From NCBI GenBank assembly GCA_913062555.1, contig CAJXVU010000015.1:1-64000 (forward strand): DNA of 64,000 nucleotides, given 5' to 3'. Source of the stretch: an uncultured Bacteroidota bacterium (GTDB lineage Bacteria > Bacteroidota > Bacteroidia > Flavobacteriales > Flavobacteriaceae). Of the stretch, positions 35,723 through 45,209 are shown one piece after another. A program made the position numbers and the translations under genes. The notes below the pieces were generated by a model. The model was not told the origin of the DNA. It saw only the letters and a list, made by a program, of their open reading frames with translations, and ran no database searches. Every line of letters begins with the position of its first letter. The first letter of the stretch is position 1.

Positions 35723-37174
35723 TTATTCCTTAGGGAATGTTACTTTAAAAGTTGTGCCTTCATCTTCCTCAGATGTAAAAGTAATACTTCCTCCATAAGT
35801 TTCCACAATATTTTTCATCATTGGTAAGCCTAATCCCATACCACTCGTTTTTGTTGTGAATTTAGGCTCAAATACTTTGGGTATGTTCTCTTCATTAATT
35901 CCATTGCCATTATCGGTTACCGTAAATATGATATCATTCTCTTGATCAAATACTTTAACATCTATTTTTGGAATCCTTTCTTCTGGAATTGCCTGAATCG
36001 CATTTTTCACCAAATTGGTAACTACCCTTATAAGCTGGGTTCTATCAAAATTAGCAATAATCTCTTTTTTGCTAGACTTAAAAGTAATATCCGTTTCAGT
36101 AAAAATATCTAAAGCTAAGTCAATAACTTCAACAACATTAAGGGTTTCATTTTTTTGCTCTGGCATTTTAGCAAAGTTTGAAAACGCTGAAGCTATGGAA
36201 CTCATCGTATCAATTTGTTGGATTAGTGTCTTAGAATATTCATCTACTTTTTGAAGTATTATAGGATCATTCGGATCAAACTTTCGTTGAAAACTTTGAA
36301 CCGTCAAGCGCATTGGAGTCAGCGGATTTTTAATTTCATGTGCTACCTGTTTTGCCATTTCACGCCAGGCTTGTTCCCGTTCACTTGTCGCGAGCTGAAC
36401 AGCACTCTCTTCAAGTTCATCTATCATACTATTATAGGATTCAACCAAAGCAGAGACTTCCTCACTTGCGCCTTTCAATTCGATCTTTTTATTGCGTTTC
36501 TCCAACCGCGTAACATTCATTTTATCACTAATTGTTTTTAGTGAACGTGTAATATATTTGGACACAAAATAGGCCATAGCAATGGCCATCAAGATCAAGG
36601 CAAAATAGGCATAACCCAAACGCACTAAAAACGCTTTTAATTCGGCTTCATTAAAGGAGTCGTCCTCAAAATATGGCACATTTAATATCCCTAAGGGTTT
36701 GGCATTAAAATCGGAAAAAACGGTAAAAGAAGACTGAAAATCTCCTCCAATTTGTTGGTCTTTTTCAACATAACGTTTCCCTATACTTTGATTTAATTGA
36801 TTTAGAGCTTCTGAAGACATGCATTTAACCAGAGAGTCTGTTTCAAAATCTGATTTAGAACTTTTCATCAGTGTTCCCCCTAAATCATAAATATTAAAGT
36901 CAACATTCAAATTTTTTGCGATTTCGTAAATTTTATCTTTAAATATTAACCCAAGTCGTTCTGTACTTCTTTCGTAAGTAGTTTGCCGTAATACAAAATC
37001 TATACTAGACAAAATTTGCCTTTCTTTACGTATTAATCGTTGTTTATGGTAATCTTTAGACTGCTCATTGTACTGATAAATCGTGACCGCAGCAATAAGT
37101 ATTGAAGCCACAACCACCAACAAAATCATATACAAAAAAATACGTGAGCGTAAAGAGAGTCTTCTTGCAGCCAT
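35723..37174 (-). CDS. Sensor histidine kinase (NtrY-like), orphan
   Basis: A 483-residue membrane kinase: helix 1 (IFLYMILLVVVASILIAAVT), an extracytoplasmic region to about residue 185, helix 2 (YFALILMAIAMAYFVSKYI), HAMP linker, dimerisation domain with the phospho-His in VAHEIKNPLTPMRLT (near residue 278) and ATPase boxes NLVKNAIQAIP (N), TDNGNGI (G1) and GMGLGLPMMK (G2). No response regulator is adjacent. The HEIKNPLTP box is like NtrY-type kinases. What it senses is unknown. Confidence 0.93.
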   Translation of the reverse strand: MAARRLSLRSRIFLYMILLVVVASILIAAVTIYQYNEQSKDYHKQRLIRKERQILSSIDFVLRQTTYERSTERLGLIFKDKIYEIAKNLNVDFNIYDLGGTLMKSSKSDFETDSLVKCMSSEALNQLNQSIGKRYVEKDQQIGGDFQSSFTVFSDFNAKPLGILNVPYFEDDSFNEAELKAFLVRLGYAYFALILMAIAMAYFVSKYITRSLKTISDKMNVTRLEKRNKKIELKGASEEVSALVESYNSMIDELEESAVQLATSEREQAWREMAKQVAHEIKNPLTPMRLTVQSFQRKFDPNDPIILQKVDEYSKTLIQQIDTMSSIASAFSNFAKMPEQKNETLNVVEVIDLALDIFTETDITFKSSKKEIIANFDRTQLIRVVTNLVKNAIQAIPEERIPKIDVKVFDQENDIIFTVTDNGNGINEENIPKVFEPKFTTKTSGMGLGLPMMKNIVETYGGSITFTSEEDEGTTFKVTFPKE

Positions 37175-37269
37175 TAAGAGAATTTAAGACATAAATATAA
37201 CAATAATTAAGCCAAAGACATTTGGATTTTTTCTAAAAACCAAAATCTTCACAATGCCTTTAAAGCTAT

Positions 37270-37818
37270 TTAAGCTTTAGGATTTCGGGCTCTAATTTTC
37301 TTATACCATCGAATTCCCAACATCAACAACAGCGATAGCACAAATATGCCAACAACTCCAAAAATCCAATCAAAACTATCCTTTAGAATCACCAAAAACA
37401 CCACTGAAAATAAAATTAATGTTGATCCTTCATTCCAAAAGCGCATATACTTGGAGGTATATCGCACATCATCATTTTGCAATTGTTTGAATATATAATG
37501 TGTTTTAACATGGTATAATATGAGTAAAACCACAAACCCCAGCTTAACCAACATCCATGATTGCTGTAGCCATACTGGAATTAAAATTATGAGCCATATT
37601 GCAAAGATAGTAGCCAAAATAGCTGATGGCCAAGTGATGATAAACCAAAGGCGTTTTGCCATAAGTTTTAATTGTTTTCCAAGAATTTCCTTTTCAGGAG
37701 AGGGTTTATAAAAAGACTCTATTTGATATACAAACAATCTCGGAATGTAAAATAACCCAGCAAACCAGGTGATTACAAAAATAAGGTGCAATGCTTTTAT
37801 ATAATTATATAGTTCCAT
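37270..37818 (-). CDS. hemJ: Protoporphyrinogen IX oxidase HemJ (CopD-like family)
   Basis: A 182-residue protein with four to five membrane helices. The HemJ hallmarks are the conserved His11 in IKALHLIFVITWFAGLFYIP and a later Lys in WMLVKLGFVVLLILYHVKTH. HemJ oxidises protoporphyrinogen IX to protoporphyrin IX without O2-dependent FAD chemistry. No hemG or hemY occurs in this window, so HemJ likely does this step for the heme cluster that follows. The start matches family alignments. The alternative is a plain CopD-like copper protein, which is less likely given length and motif. Confidence 0.85.
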   Translation of the reverse strand: MELYNYIKALHLIFVITWFAGLFYIPRLFVYQIESFYKPSPEKEILGKQLKLMAKRLWFIITWPSAILATIFAIWLIILIPVWLQQSWMLVKLGFVVLLILYHVKTHYIFKQLQNDDVRYTSKYMRFWNEGSTLILFSVVFLVILKDSFDWIFGVVGIFVLSLLLMLGIRWYKKIRARNPKA

Positions 37819-37840
37819 TCTTAATTATTTTATCTCGACT

Positions 37841-37891
37841 CCACTCGAGGTGACCCTAAGTTATATAACCTCAGCGAATCACTTCGAGTGG
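37841..37891. repeat. Imperfect inverted repeat with Ser-codon-like CTCGA core
   Basis: CCACTCGAGGTGAC at the left and ATCACTTCGAGTGG at the right pair at 12 of 14 positions around a 23-base centre. It lies between the hemJ start and the stop of the sortilin-like gene, both leftward, and may end the latter's transcript. Similar CTCGA-type intergenic palindromes are common in Flavobacteriia. Confidence 0.5.
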
Positions 37892-37909
37892 GATCGATGA
37901 GTGTTTTTA

Positions 37910-40900
37910 TTAATCTTCTACAAATAAATAATTCAGTTTTTTTGTATTGAATGTCGCATTAAATGCGTTGATTTCATCATTTACAAGAATATCAAAAGCA
38001 GCAAGTTGATTGTTAATTTGTTTTGACAACTCGTTTTTTACTGCAATGTCCTGCTCGGTAGGAGCAAAATCACCCATACTTACCAATGAATTTAAGTGTC
38101 CCAATTTGTTTGTTAATCGAATAGGGAAATTTAATGGATCCTGCCCGCTTCTATTTTTAGTTTGATATAAGGCTTTTTCAATTTCTGAAAACTTTTCTTT
38201 TAAACTTTTAGCTTTTTCAACAAGATCTTTTACCTCTTCATTATCTTTATATTGGGTTGCAAATGCACTCAACTTCTCATTAATTTTGCGAATCTTTTTA
38301 ATCGATTTATGTGCATTATCCATGGTTTTATTGACATCTTTGATAAAAGCAAACTGATTTTCCATGTCTGTTAAAGTACTTTCAGCTCTAGGATCGGCTA
38401 AAATTGTAAATGGCTTCGAAATTGATTCGCCATTTACGTTTAGACTTACTTTATACTGCCCTGGAATAGCTCTAGGCCCAGTAAAGCTTGCCCACCAAAA
38501 AATCATGCCTTTAAGTTGTTCAGCGCCATCATAGGTCATATTCCAAACAAATTGATTAGCTCCTTCTTTTACTTTTAGTTTATCCTTCTTTTTATTTTTT
38601 GTGCTGAACGTTTTAATAGTGTCTCCTTTAGTGTCAAAATAAGTTAAGGAAACCTCATCTTTTTCGTCGAATTTTTTCACGTTAAAATAAGTGATTACTC
38701 CACTTGGAAGATTAGTTCCTGCTGTTTTACTCCCTTTTCGGCTACCACCTCTCATGCGATAAGTATCCTTTGGCTTGAATAAAATATTAGCGCTTTGATC
38801 GGCATTAAACAATTGATGAATTACGGTTAAATCATCAATCATCCATAAACTCCTTCCTTGAGTAGCAACAATTAAACTATTGTCTTTTATAGTTAAATCT
38901 GTAATTGAAACTATTGGTAAGTTTAACTGAAATGGTTTCCAGTTTTTTCCATCATTAAAAGAGATATACATTCCTGTTTCCGTTCCTGCATATAATAGCC
39001 CCTTACGCTTAGGATCTTCACGAAGCACCCTTGTAAAATGTTCTGGATTAATCCCATTCGTAATTTTTGTCCAAGACTTTCCGTAGTTTGTGGTTTTATA
39101 TAAATAAGGTGCAAAATCACCTGTTTTGTATTTTGTCCCCGCTATATAACAGGTCCCTGCGTCAAAAGTACTTGGTTCAACACTATTTATCATCATCCAT
39201 TCTGGCATTCCTTTTGGCGTTACATTCTCCCAAGATTGACCTCCATTTCTGGTAACATGAACCAGTCCATCATCACTACCGACCCATAATAAGCCTTCTG
39301 TAACAGGTGATTCCTGAGCTGCAAAAATGGTGCAATAATACTCAACTGATGTATTATCCTGAGTAATTGGTCCTCCCGAAGATTTTAATTTTTCAGGATC
39401 ATTTCTAGTTAAATCCGGACTAATAATTTTCCAGGATTGCCCTTCATTTTCAGTCACATGGACACTTTGAGAAAAGGTATATAATCGATTTGGATTATGT
39501 TTTGAAAATATAATTGGAAAATTCCACTGGAAACGATATTTCATACCTTCAGCGCCATGCCCCATTGGATTATCTGGCCAAACATTAATTGCTCTTACTG
39601 TTCCCGTTTTATGATTTACACGAGTTAAAAAGCCATCATAACTACCGCCATAAATAATATCATTATCTTCTGGGTCCACAGCAATATGAGCTGATTCTCC
39701 TCCGGCAGTACTTTCCCAATCATCTTCACTAATCGATCTACCATCTGTTCTATGAGCAATTCTTACTGTTGAATTATCTTGTTGCGCTGCATAAATTCTA
39801 TACGGAAAATGATTATCTGTAGTTACGCGATAAAATTGTGATGTTGGCTGATTATGATAGGTACTCCATGTTTCACCAGAATCATAAGTTATCTGAGCTC
39901 CACCATCGTCCCCAATAATCATCCTATCCGGGTTTTCGGGGGCAATCCAAAGATCATGATGATCGCCATGTGGCGCGCCATGTGTGCTGAAAGTTTTTCC
40001 ACCATCGGTACTTTTATGATAACGTACATTTAACACATAAACAACATCTACATTTTTAGTATCTGCATATAAACGTGTGTAATACCATGCCCGTTGACGT
40101 AGTTTACGTTCACTATTTACCTGTGACCAAGTTTCTCCTCCATCTTCACTTCTATACAATCCTCCTTTTTCTTTGTTCTCTACAATGGCCCATACGCGTT
40201 GATTATTTACAGGTGACACCGTTACTCCAATAATTCCCAATGTATCTGTTGGAAATCCTTTGTTAGCAGATATTTCTTTCCAGGTTTCTCCGCTATCGGT
40301 ACTTTTCCATAATGCTGATCCTTCACCACCAGAACTTAAACTATAGGGTGTACGTTGTATTCTCCAGGTAGAAGCATATAAAATTCTAGGGTTTTTTGGA
40401 TCGATAACTAGATCGACGACCCCAGCATTTGCATTAGCAAATAAAGTTTTGCGCCATGTTTTCCCGCCATCGGTACTTTTATAAACACCTCTTTCGTCTG
40501 TTGGTTTATAGATGTTTCCTAAAACACCTGCATAGACAATATCGGAATTGGAAGGGTGTACTGCTATTCTTGGTACATGTCTTGAACTTTTTAATCCTGA
40601 TGACGTCCAGGTTTTTCCTGCATCAACAGATTTCCAAATACCATATCCTGAAGATACATTTCCTCTAACTGTTTTTTCTCCTCCACCGACATAAATAACA
40701 TTGGGGTCGCTTTTTGAAACTGTGATCGCTCCAATACTTCCACCAAAAAAGCCGTCAGAAATATTTTCCCAAGCACGTCCGCCATCAGTTGTTTTCCAAA
40801 TCCCTCCTCCAGCAGAGCCAAAATAGTATAGATTTGGCTGATTGGGGACGCCAGTTACAGCGGCACTTCGGCCGCCTCGAAACGGACCTATTTGCCTGTA

Positions 40901-41002
40901 TTCTAGTGCCTTGTATTGGTTTTCATTAATGTTTTGAGCTTCGGTTTGGGTGTGACTACATAGCAATAAAGCTATTGCTAGGAATAGGGTTGATAATCGC
41001 AT
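37910..41002 (-). CDS. Large secreted VPS10/sortilin-like BNR-repeat protein
   Basis: The 1030-residue protein has a signal peptide (LFLAIALLLCSHTQTEAQ). From about residue 35 to 720 it carries many BNR/Asp-box repeats (SxDxGxTW: SVDAGKTW, STDGGKTW, STDSGETW, SEDGGETW, NNGGQSW-like), building a beta-propeller of sortilin/VPS10 type. The last 300 residues include a beta domain and a helical coiled segment (KSIKKIRKINEKLSAF). Such proteins are frequent in Bacteroidota and are often called glycosyl hydrolases, but catalytic residues are not evident. It is flanked by heme genes (hemJ, hemH) yet a link is not obvious. Confidence 0.88.
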   Translation of the reverse strand: MRLSTLFLAIALLLCSHTQTEAQNINENQYKALEYRQIGPFRGGRSAAVTGVPNQPNLYYFGSAGGGIWKTTDGGRAWENISDGFFGGSIGAITVSKSDPNVIYVGGGEKTVRGNVSSGYGIWKSVDAGKTWTSSGLKSSRHVPRIAVHPSNSDIVYAGVLGNIYKPTDERGVYKSTDGGKTWRKTLFANANAGVVDLVIDPKNPRILYASTWRIQRTPYSLSSGGEGSALWKSTDSGETWKEISANKGFPTDTLGIIGVTVSPVNNQRVWAIVENKEKGGLYRSEDGGETWSQVNSERKLRQRAWYYTRLYADTKNVDVVYVLNVRYHKSTDGGKTFSTHGAPHGDHHDLWIAPENPDRMIIGDDGGAQITYDSGETWSTYHNQPTSQFYRVTTDNHFPYRIYAAQQDNSTVRIAHRTDGRSISEDDWESTAGGESAHIAVDPEDNDIIYGGSYDGFLTRVNHKTGTVRAINVWPDNPMGHGAEGMKYRFQWNFPIIFSKHNPNRLYTFSQSVHVTENEGQSWKIISPDLTRNDPEKLKSSGGPITQDNTSVEYYCTIFAAQESPVTEGLLWVGSDDGLVHVTRNGGQSWENVTPKGMPEWMMINSVEPSTFDAGTCYIAGTKYKTGDFAPYLYKTTNYGKSWTKITNGINPEHFTRVLREDPKRKGLLYAGTETGMYISFNDGKNWKPFQLNLPIVSITDLTIKDNSLIVATQGRSLWMIDDLTVIHQLFNADQSANILFKPKDTYRMRGGSRKGSKTAGTNLPSGVITYFNVKKFDEKDEVSLTYFDTKGDTIKTFSTKNKKKDKLKVKEGANQFVWNMTYDGAEQLKGMIFWWASFTGPRAIPGQYKVSLNVNGESISKPFTILADPRAESTLTDMENQFAFIKDVNKTMDNAHKSIKKIRKINEKLSAFATQYKDNEEVKDLVEKAKSLKEKFSEIEKALYQTKNRSGQDPLNFPIRLTNKLGHLNSLVSMGDFAPTEQDIAVKNELSKQINNQLAAFDILVNDEINAFNATFNTKKLNYLFVED

Positions 41003-41086
41003 GTTAATTTTTTGGTTTGGTTATGATGAATTAAATGTAAGAATTAAAAATTATACCCCCCTAATTGAGGGCAATTTTAACTCTTT

Positions 41087-42100
41087 TTAAGAACTCCAAG
41101 TATTCATCCATTTCGCCAATAACGCAACCCAAGCATCATCATCATTCAAACAAGGAACCGTTGTGAATTTTTCGCCTCCCATTTCCTGGAATATTTCTTT
41201 ACCTTCCATTGCAATTTCCTCAAGAGTCTCTAAACAATCACTTACAAAAGCAGGAGTTACAATAGCCATGTTTTTGAGTCCTTCTTTTCCCAATCGCTCG
41301 ATTGTTCTATCGGTATAAGGTTGTAACCATGGATCGAACCCGAGACGTGATTGAAATGATGTTGAATACGCCCCTTCGTTTAGCCGCAATTTTTCGGCAA
41401 CCAATCGGGTTACCTCATAACACTGGTGGCGATAACAAAACTCATGTGCTTTGGAGGCCGTTGCACAACAACTTCCGTCAATTTTACAATGTGATTTCGT
41501 GATATCCCCTTTTTTTATATGCCGCTCTGGTACACCGTGATACGAAAAGAGAAGATGATCATAGACTTTGTTTTTAAGTGACTTCTCTATTGAATTTGCA
41601 AGTACAGTAATATAATCAGGATTGTTATAAAACGCCGGTAGCGATGTCATTTTCAACTTTGGAAAATATTTTTGACGTATTTCTTCTGCCAATACTACAA
41701 TGGTTTCTGTAGTTGCCATGGCAAATTGCGGATATAAAGGCATCACCAATACCTCATCTACACCTTTATCAACCAATTCTTGAAGCCCATCCATAATGGT
41801 CATACTTCCATAACGCATGGCAAGTGCAATGGGATAATCAACTTGTTTTTGTGTTTTTTGTTGCAATCTTTCAGACAGCACAATAAGAGGAGACCCGTCT
41901 TCCCACCATATTTTTTTATAAGCTGCCGCTGAAGCTTTTGGTCTTGTGTTTAAAATAATACCTTTAACGAGTAATATTCTGGCCCAAAGCGGGACATCAA
42001 TAACCCGTTTATCCATTAAAAACTCCCCTAAATATTTTTTCACATCTTTAGGCTCCGGACTATCAGGAGAACCTAGATTAACTAATAGAATTCCTTTCAT
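41087..42100 (-). CDS. hemH: Ferrochelatase
   Basis: A 337-residue enzyme that inserts Fe2+ into protoporphyrin IX to make protoheme. Seen are the N-terminal GILLVNLGSPDSPEPKDVKK, the catalytic His in LLFSYHGVPERHIKKGD, and the C-terminal Glu region PAFVSDCLETLEEI. A Cys-rich insert (CKIDGSCCATASKAHEFCYR) suggests a possible Fe-S or metal site, as in some bacterial ferrochelatases. It ends the leftward heme arm with hemJ. Confidence 0.95.
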   Translation of the reverse strand: MKGILLVNLGSPDSPEPKDVKKYLGEFLMDKRVIDVPLWARILLVKGIILNTRPKASAAAYKKIWWEDGSPLIVLSERLQQKTQKQVDYPIALAMRYGSMTIMDGLQELVDKGVDEVLVMPLYPQFAMATTETIVVLAEEIRQKYFPKLKMTSLPAFYNNPDYITVLANSIEKSLKNKVYDHLLFSYHGVPERHIKKGDITKSHCKIDGSCCATASKAHEFCYRHQCYEVTRLVAEKLRLNEGAYSTSFQSRLGFDPWLQPYTDRTIERLGKEGLKNMAIVTPAFVSDCLETLEEIAMEGKEIFQEMGGEKFTTVPCLNDDDAWVALLAKWMNTWSS

Positions 42101-42128
42101 TAATTATTTTAATTTTTTAACTAATTAT

Positions 42129-42854
42129 TTAGTTTCCTAAACAATATAAAATGCCTCCGAGTAAATGCCGTCTAAATCCAGGTTCACTATAAGACGATTT
42201 AGTATGCCCTCCTCCTGTATAAAAAGACCGACCTCCCTCATGTTCATGATACCAAGCGATTGGGTGGTTTGTTCCATTTTCTCCACCTTCATAAGAAGCT
42301 TCATTTAAATTTAAGAGCACATTTATTTCTGGATTAATATTTTTATAATTATACCATTCATCTTTACGTACGGAACGCTCTGGTAGATGCATACATGATA
42401 CATGTGAATTGTTTACTTTAATAATTTCAGCTTCAGTAATTTTTGGATGACTCATGAAATAAGCCCCTACTAATTTTCCATACCAAGGCCAATCGTATTC
42501 AGTATCAGCTGCAGCATGAATGCCCATGTAACTCCCTCCGTTTTTAATATACTCTTCAAAAGCTGTTTGCTGATTTTCATTTAAAACATCGCCTGTAGTA
42601 CTTAAAAATATAACCAGATCAAATTGTTTTAATTTTTCTGAACTAAACATATTAGCATCTTCCGTATGACTAACATTAAAACCCTGTTCCAAACCTATAG
42701 CTTTAATACTTTCCACTCCAACTTCTATCGATTCATGCCTATATCCTTGAGTTTTAGTAAACACAAGCACCTCGTCTTTTAAGCTACATGAAGAAAAAAT
42801 TATAAATGATACTATTGAAAACAAAGACGCTTTCCAATTAAATGTTTGAGTCAT
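42129..42854 (-). CDS. ThuA-domain lipoprotein
   Basis: A 241-residue exported protein with a lipoprotein signal (FIIFSSC). It matches the ThuA-like family: VLVFTKTQGYRHESIEVGVE start, GGSYMGIHAAADTEYDWPWY core and a final GGGHTKSSYSEPGFRRHLLG. The fold is class I amidotransferase-like; the family is tied to trehalose and other sugar metabolism and to 3-keto-sugar loci, with no firm reaction. It is between hemH and the AraC gene on the same strand; 5 bases separate it from AraC. Confidence 0.9.
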   Translation of the reverse strand: MTQTFNWKASLFSIVSFIIFSSCSLKDEVLVFTKTQGYRHESIEVGVESIKAIGLEQGFNVSHTEDANMFSSEKLKQFDLVIFLSTTGDVLNENQQTAFEEYIKNGGSYMGIHAAADTEYDWPWYGKLVGAYFMSHPKITEAEIIKVNNSHVSCMHLPERSVRKDEWYNYKNINPEINVLLNLNEASYEGGENGTNHPIAWYHEHEGGRSFYTGGGHTKSSYSEPGFRRHLLGGILYCLGN

Positions 42855-42859
42855 ATCTG

Positions 42860-43780
42860 CTAATTTACGGATTGGGTATATTTTTTGGGAGTTGTTCCGT
42901 ATTTCTTTTTAAAGGCTGCAATAAAATGACTAGCGGTACTATATCCAACTTTTAATCCAACTTCATTAACATTATGCTCTCCTGATTCTAATAATTTTCT
43001 CGCCACTTCCATTTTATAGTCAAACAAAAAACTATAGACGGTATCTCCATATATTTGTTTAAAACCTTCCTTAAGCTTCTTTAAATTCAAATCTATTTCG
43101 TCAGCCAATTCCTGTAAACTCGGAGGTTCTGCCATTCTAGAGATCACAATATCCTTTGCCTTTCTAATTTTATCTACATTGGTTTCATCAACCAAAAAAG
43201 GACACTGTTCAATATTTGCATCTTCACTTCTGTTAAAGTATAAACTCAAGAGTTCATATGCTTTCCCTTTAAAATAGAGATTTCTTATAGATTGATTAAG
43301 ATTAAAATTTATTATTTGATTCAGCACAATGGCCATTGATGGCGAAATTTTTCCGTCTTTATAATATTTCTTGTCCTTATTTTCCTCGCTCAAAAACGTT
43401 ATATAATCGGCTTCTTGAGAAAATAATCCATGGAACTTTTTAATAGAAATTAGAATAGTAATCAGCCAGGAGTTTGCTTTTACTTCAAGATTTATTGGAA
43501 GATTTCGTTGTGGGTTATACAACAATAAGGAATTTTCTTCAACAATATTTAGTGTGTATCTCCCCGCATTAAAATTAAATTTAATGGCCCCTTTAATACA
43601 AAAGTGAAATTGTATAAAATCGTTATCTATATCACGTTCAACGGCTTGACTCTCATCACTATCATTACGACATGCTAAAATTAAAAACTCAGGATCAACT
43701 TCTGTTTCCTCAAAGGAACCTTTAGCGACATTTTTTGAGTCACCCATATTGATATTTTTATTATTACTATTTAGATTCAT
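42860..43780 (-). CDS. AraC-family transcriptional regulator, divergent from hemA
   Basis: The 306-residue reading uses the ATG at 43780; a GTG 24 bases earlier and an ATG at 43747 are alternatives. The C-terminal 100 residues hold two HTH motifs (LQELADEIDLNLKKLKEGFK and VGLKVGYSTASHFIAAFKKK YGTTP). The N-terminal half is a cupin-like sensor with an unknown ligand (FHFCIKGAIKFNFNAGRYTL). It faces hemA over a 169-base gap, so control of the heme operon by heme, iron or another signal is likely but inferred. Confidence 0.88.
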   Translation of the reverse strand: MNLNSNNKNINMGDSKNVAKGSFEETEVDPEFLILACRNDSDESQAVERDIDNDFIQFHFCIKGAIKFNFNAGRYTLNIVEENSLLLYNPQRNLPINLEVKANSWLITILISIKKFHGLFSQEADYITFLSEENKDKKYYKDGKISPSMAIVLNQIINFNLNQSIRNLYFKGKAYELLSLYFNRSEDANIEQCPFLVDETNVDKIRKAKDIVISRMAEPPSLQELADEIDLNLKKLKEGFKQIYGDTVYSFLFDYKMEVARKLLESGEHNVNEVGLKVGYSTASHFIAAFKKKYGTTPKKYTQSVN

Positions 43781-43918
43781 TCTAGATAAAATGTTTAAAA
43801 ACACTTGATTCTAGGGCAAAAGTATGACATTTATCATATAATATTAAAAAATATCTTTAAAAAACCACAAACGATACTAAAAGTTCCTTGAGCGTTATTT
43901 TTTTAGTATCTATCAATA

Positions 43919-43926
43919 TATTTTTG
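43919..43926 (+). promoter_or_regulatory. Candidate -7 box (TATTTTTG) for the hemA operon
   Basis: TATTTTTG matches TAnnTTTG and lies 23 bases before the hemA ATG. Upstream is a T-rich block (TTATTTTTTTAG) but no clear TTTG at the usual distance, as expected when an activator is needed. Confidence 0.45.
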
Positions 43927-43949
43927 TCCCCATAATTGAAAGATCGCAA

Positions 43950-45209
43950 ATGGAAGAGTATAATATTTCTAAAGGAAACACCTTTTATGCCATTGGTTTA
44001 AGTTATAAAAAAGCAGACGCTGAAATTAGGGGTCACTTTAGTTTAGACGAATCGTCTAAACTCGATTTATTAGAACAAGCCAAAGAAAATAATGTTGAGA
44101 GTTTAATTGTAACCTCAACTTGTAATAGAACTGAAATTTACGGATTTGCACAACACCCCTTTCAACTTATAAAATTACTTTGCGATAATACTAAAGGTAC
44201 CGTTGATCAATTTCAAAAAGTTGCATACGTTTATAAAAACAATGATGCCGTTTCACACATGTTTAGAGTTGGCTCGGGATTAGATAGTCAAATACTTGGT
44301 GACTTCGAAATTATAAGCCAGTTAAAAGTAAGTGCCAAAATTTCAAAAAAGTACAGCTTATTAAATGCATTTCTAGAACGCTTGGTGAATTCGGTTATTC
44401 AAGCGAGTAAACGAATTAAAACTGAAACCGGAATTTCATCAGGGGCCACGTCGGTATCCTTTGCGTCGGTGCAATACATTTTTGATAATGTTGAAGATAT
44501 CTCGAATAAAAATATTTTACTTTTTGGAACTGGTAAAATTGGCAGAAACACCTGTGAAAACTTGGTAAAGCATACCAAAAACAAACATATCACCTTAATT
44601 AATAGAACTAAAAACAAGGCTGAAAAAATTGCTGGAAAGTTTGACTTAATTGTTAAGGATTATGCTAATTTACAGGAAGAAATCAATAAATCGGATGTCT
44701 TAATAGTTGCCACAGGAGCACAAAACCCCACAGTTGATAAACATATTATCCAGAATCATAAAGAGCTTTTAATTTTAGATTTATCTATACCTAAAAATGT
44801 AAATCAAAATGTTGAAGATCTCGAGAATGTTTCTTTAGTTCATTTGGATTATTTATCACAAGTCACCGATAAAACTTTAGAAAAAAGAAAAGCACAGATC
44901 CCACATGCTGAAGTAATCATAGAAGAGATAAAATCAGAATTTAACAGTTGGTTAGAAACGCGAAAATTTGCACCAACTATAAAGGCTTTAAAACATAAAT
45001 TACTTGATTTTAAAGCTGCCGAATTAGATACTCAACGTAAAAAAATATCTGATTTCAACGAAAATCAAGCAGAGATAATTAGTAACAATATTATTCAAAA
45101 AATAACCAACCACTTTGCACATCATTTGAAAAATGATAATGGCTCTACAGAAGAAAGTCTTGAGCTTATTAAAAAAGTGTTTCAGTTAGAATCTATATCA
45201 CATGTCTAA
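43950..45209 (+). CDS. hemA: Glutamyl-tRNA reductase
   Basis: A 419-residue enzyme that reduces glutamyl-tRNA to glutamate-1-semialdehyde. The nucleophile Cys58 lies in VTSTCNRTEIY; the NADPH-binding fold has GTGKIGRN near residue 192; a C-terminal dimerisation helix follows. It is the first gene of a rightward heme operon and overlaps hemC by 8 bases. Confidence 0.97.
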   Translation: MEEYNISKGNTFYAIGLSYKKADAEIRGHFSLDESSKLDLLEQAKENNVESLIVTSTCNRTEIYGFAQHPFQLIKLLCDNTKGTVDQFQKVAYVYKNNDAVSHMFRVGSGLDSQILGDFEIISQLKVSAKISKKYSLLNAFLERLVNSVIQASKRIKTETGISSGATSVSFASVQYIFDNVEDISNKNILLFGTGKIGRNTCENLVKHTKNKHITLINRTKNKAEKIAGKFDLIVKDYANLQEEINKSDVLIVATGAQNPTVDKHIIQNHKELLILDLSIPKNVNQNVEDLENVSLVHLDYLSQVTDKTLEKRKAQIPHAEVIIEEIKSEFNSWLETRKFAPTIKALKHKLLDFKAAELDTQRKKISDFNENQAEIISNNIIQKITNHFAHHLKNDNGSTEESLELIKKVFQLESISHV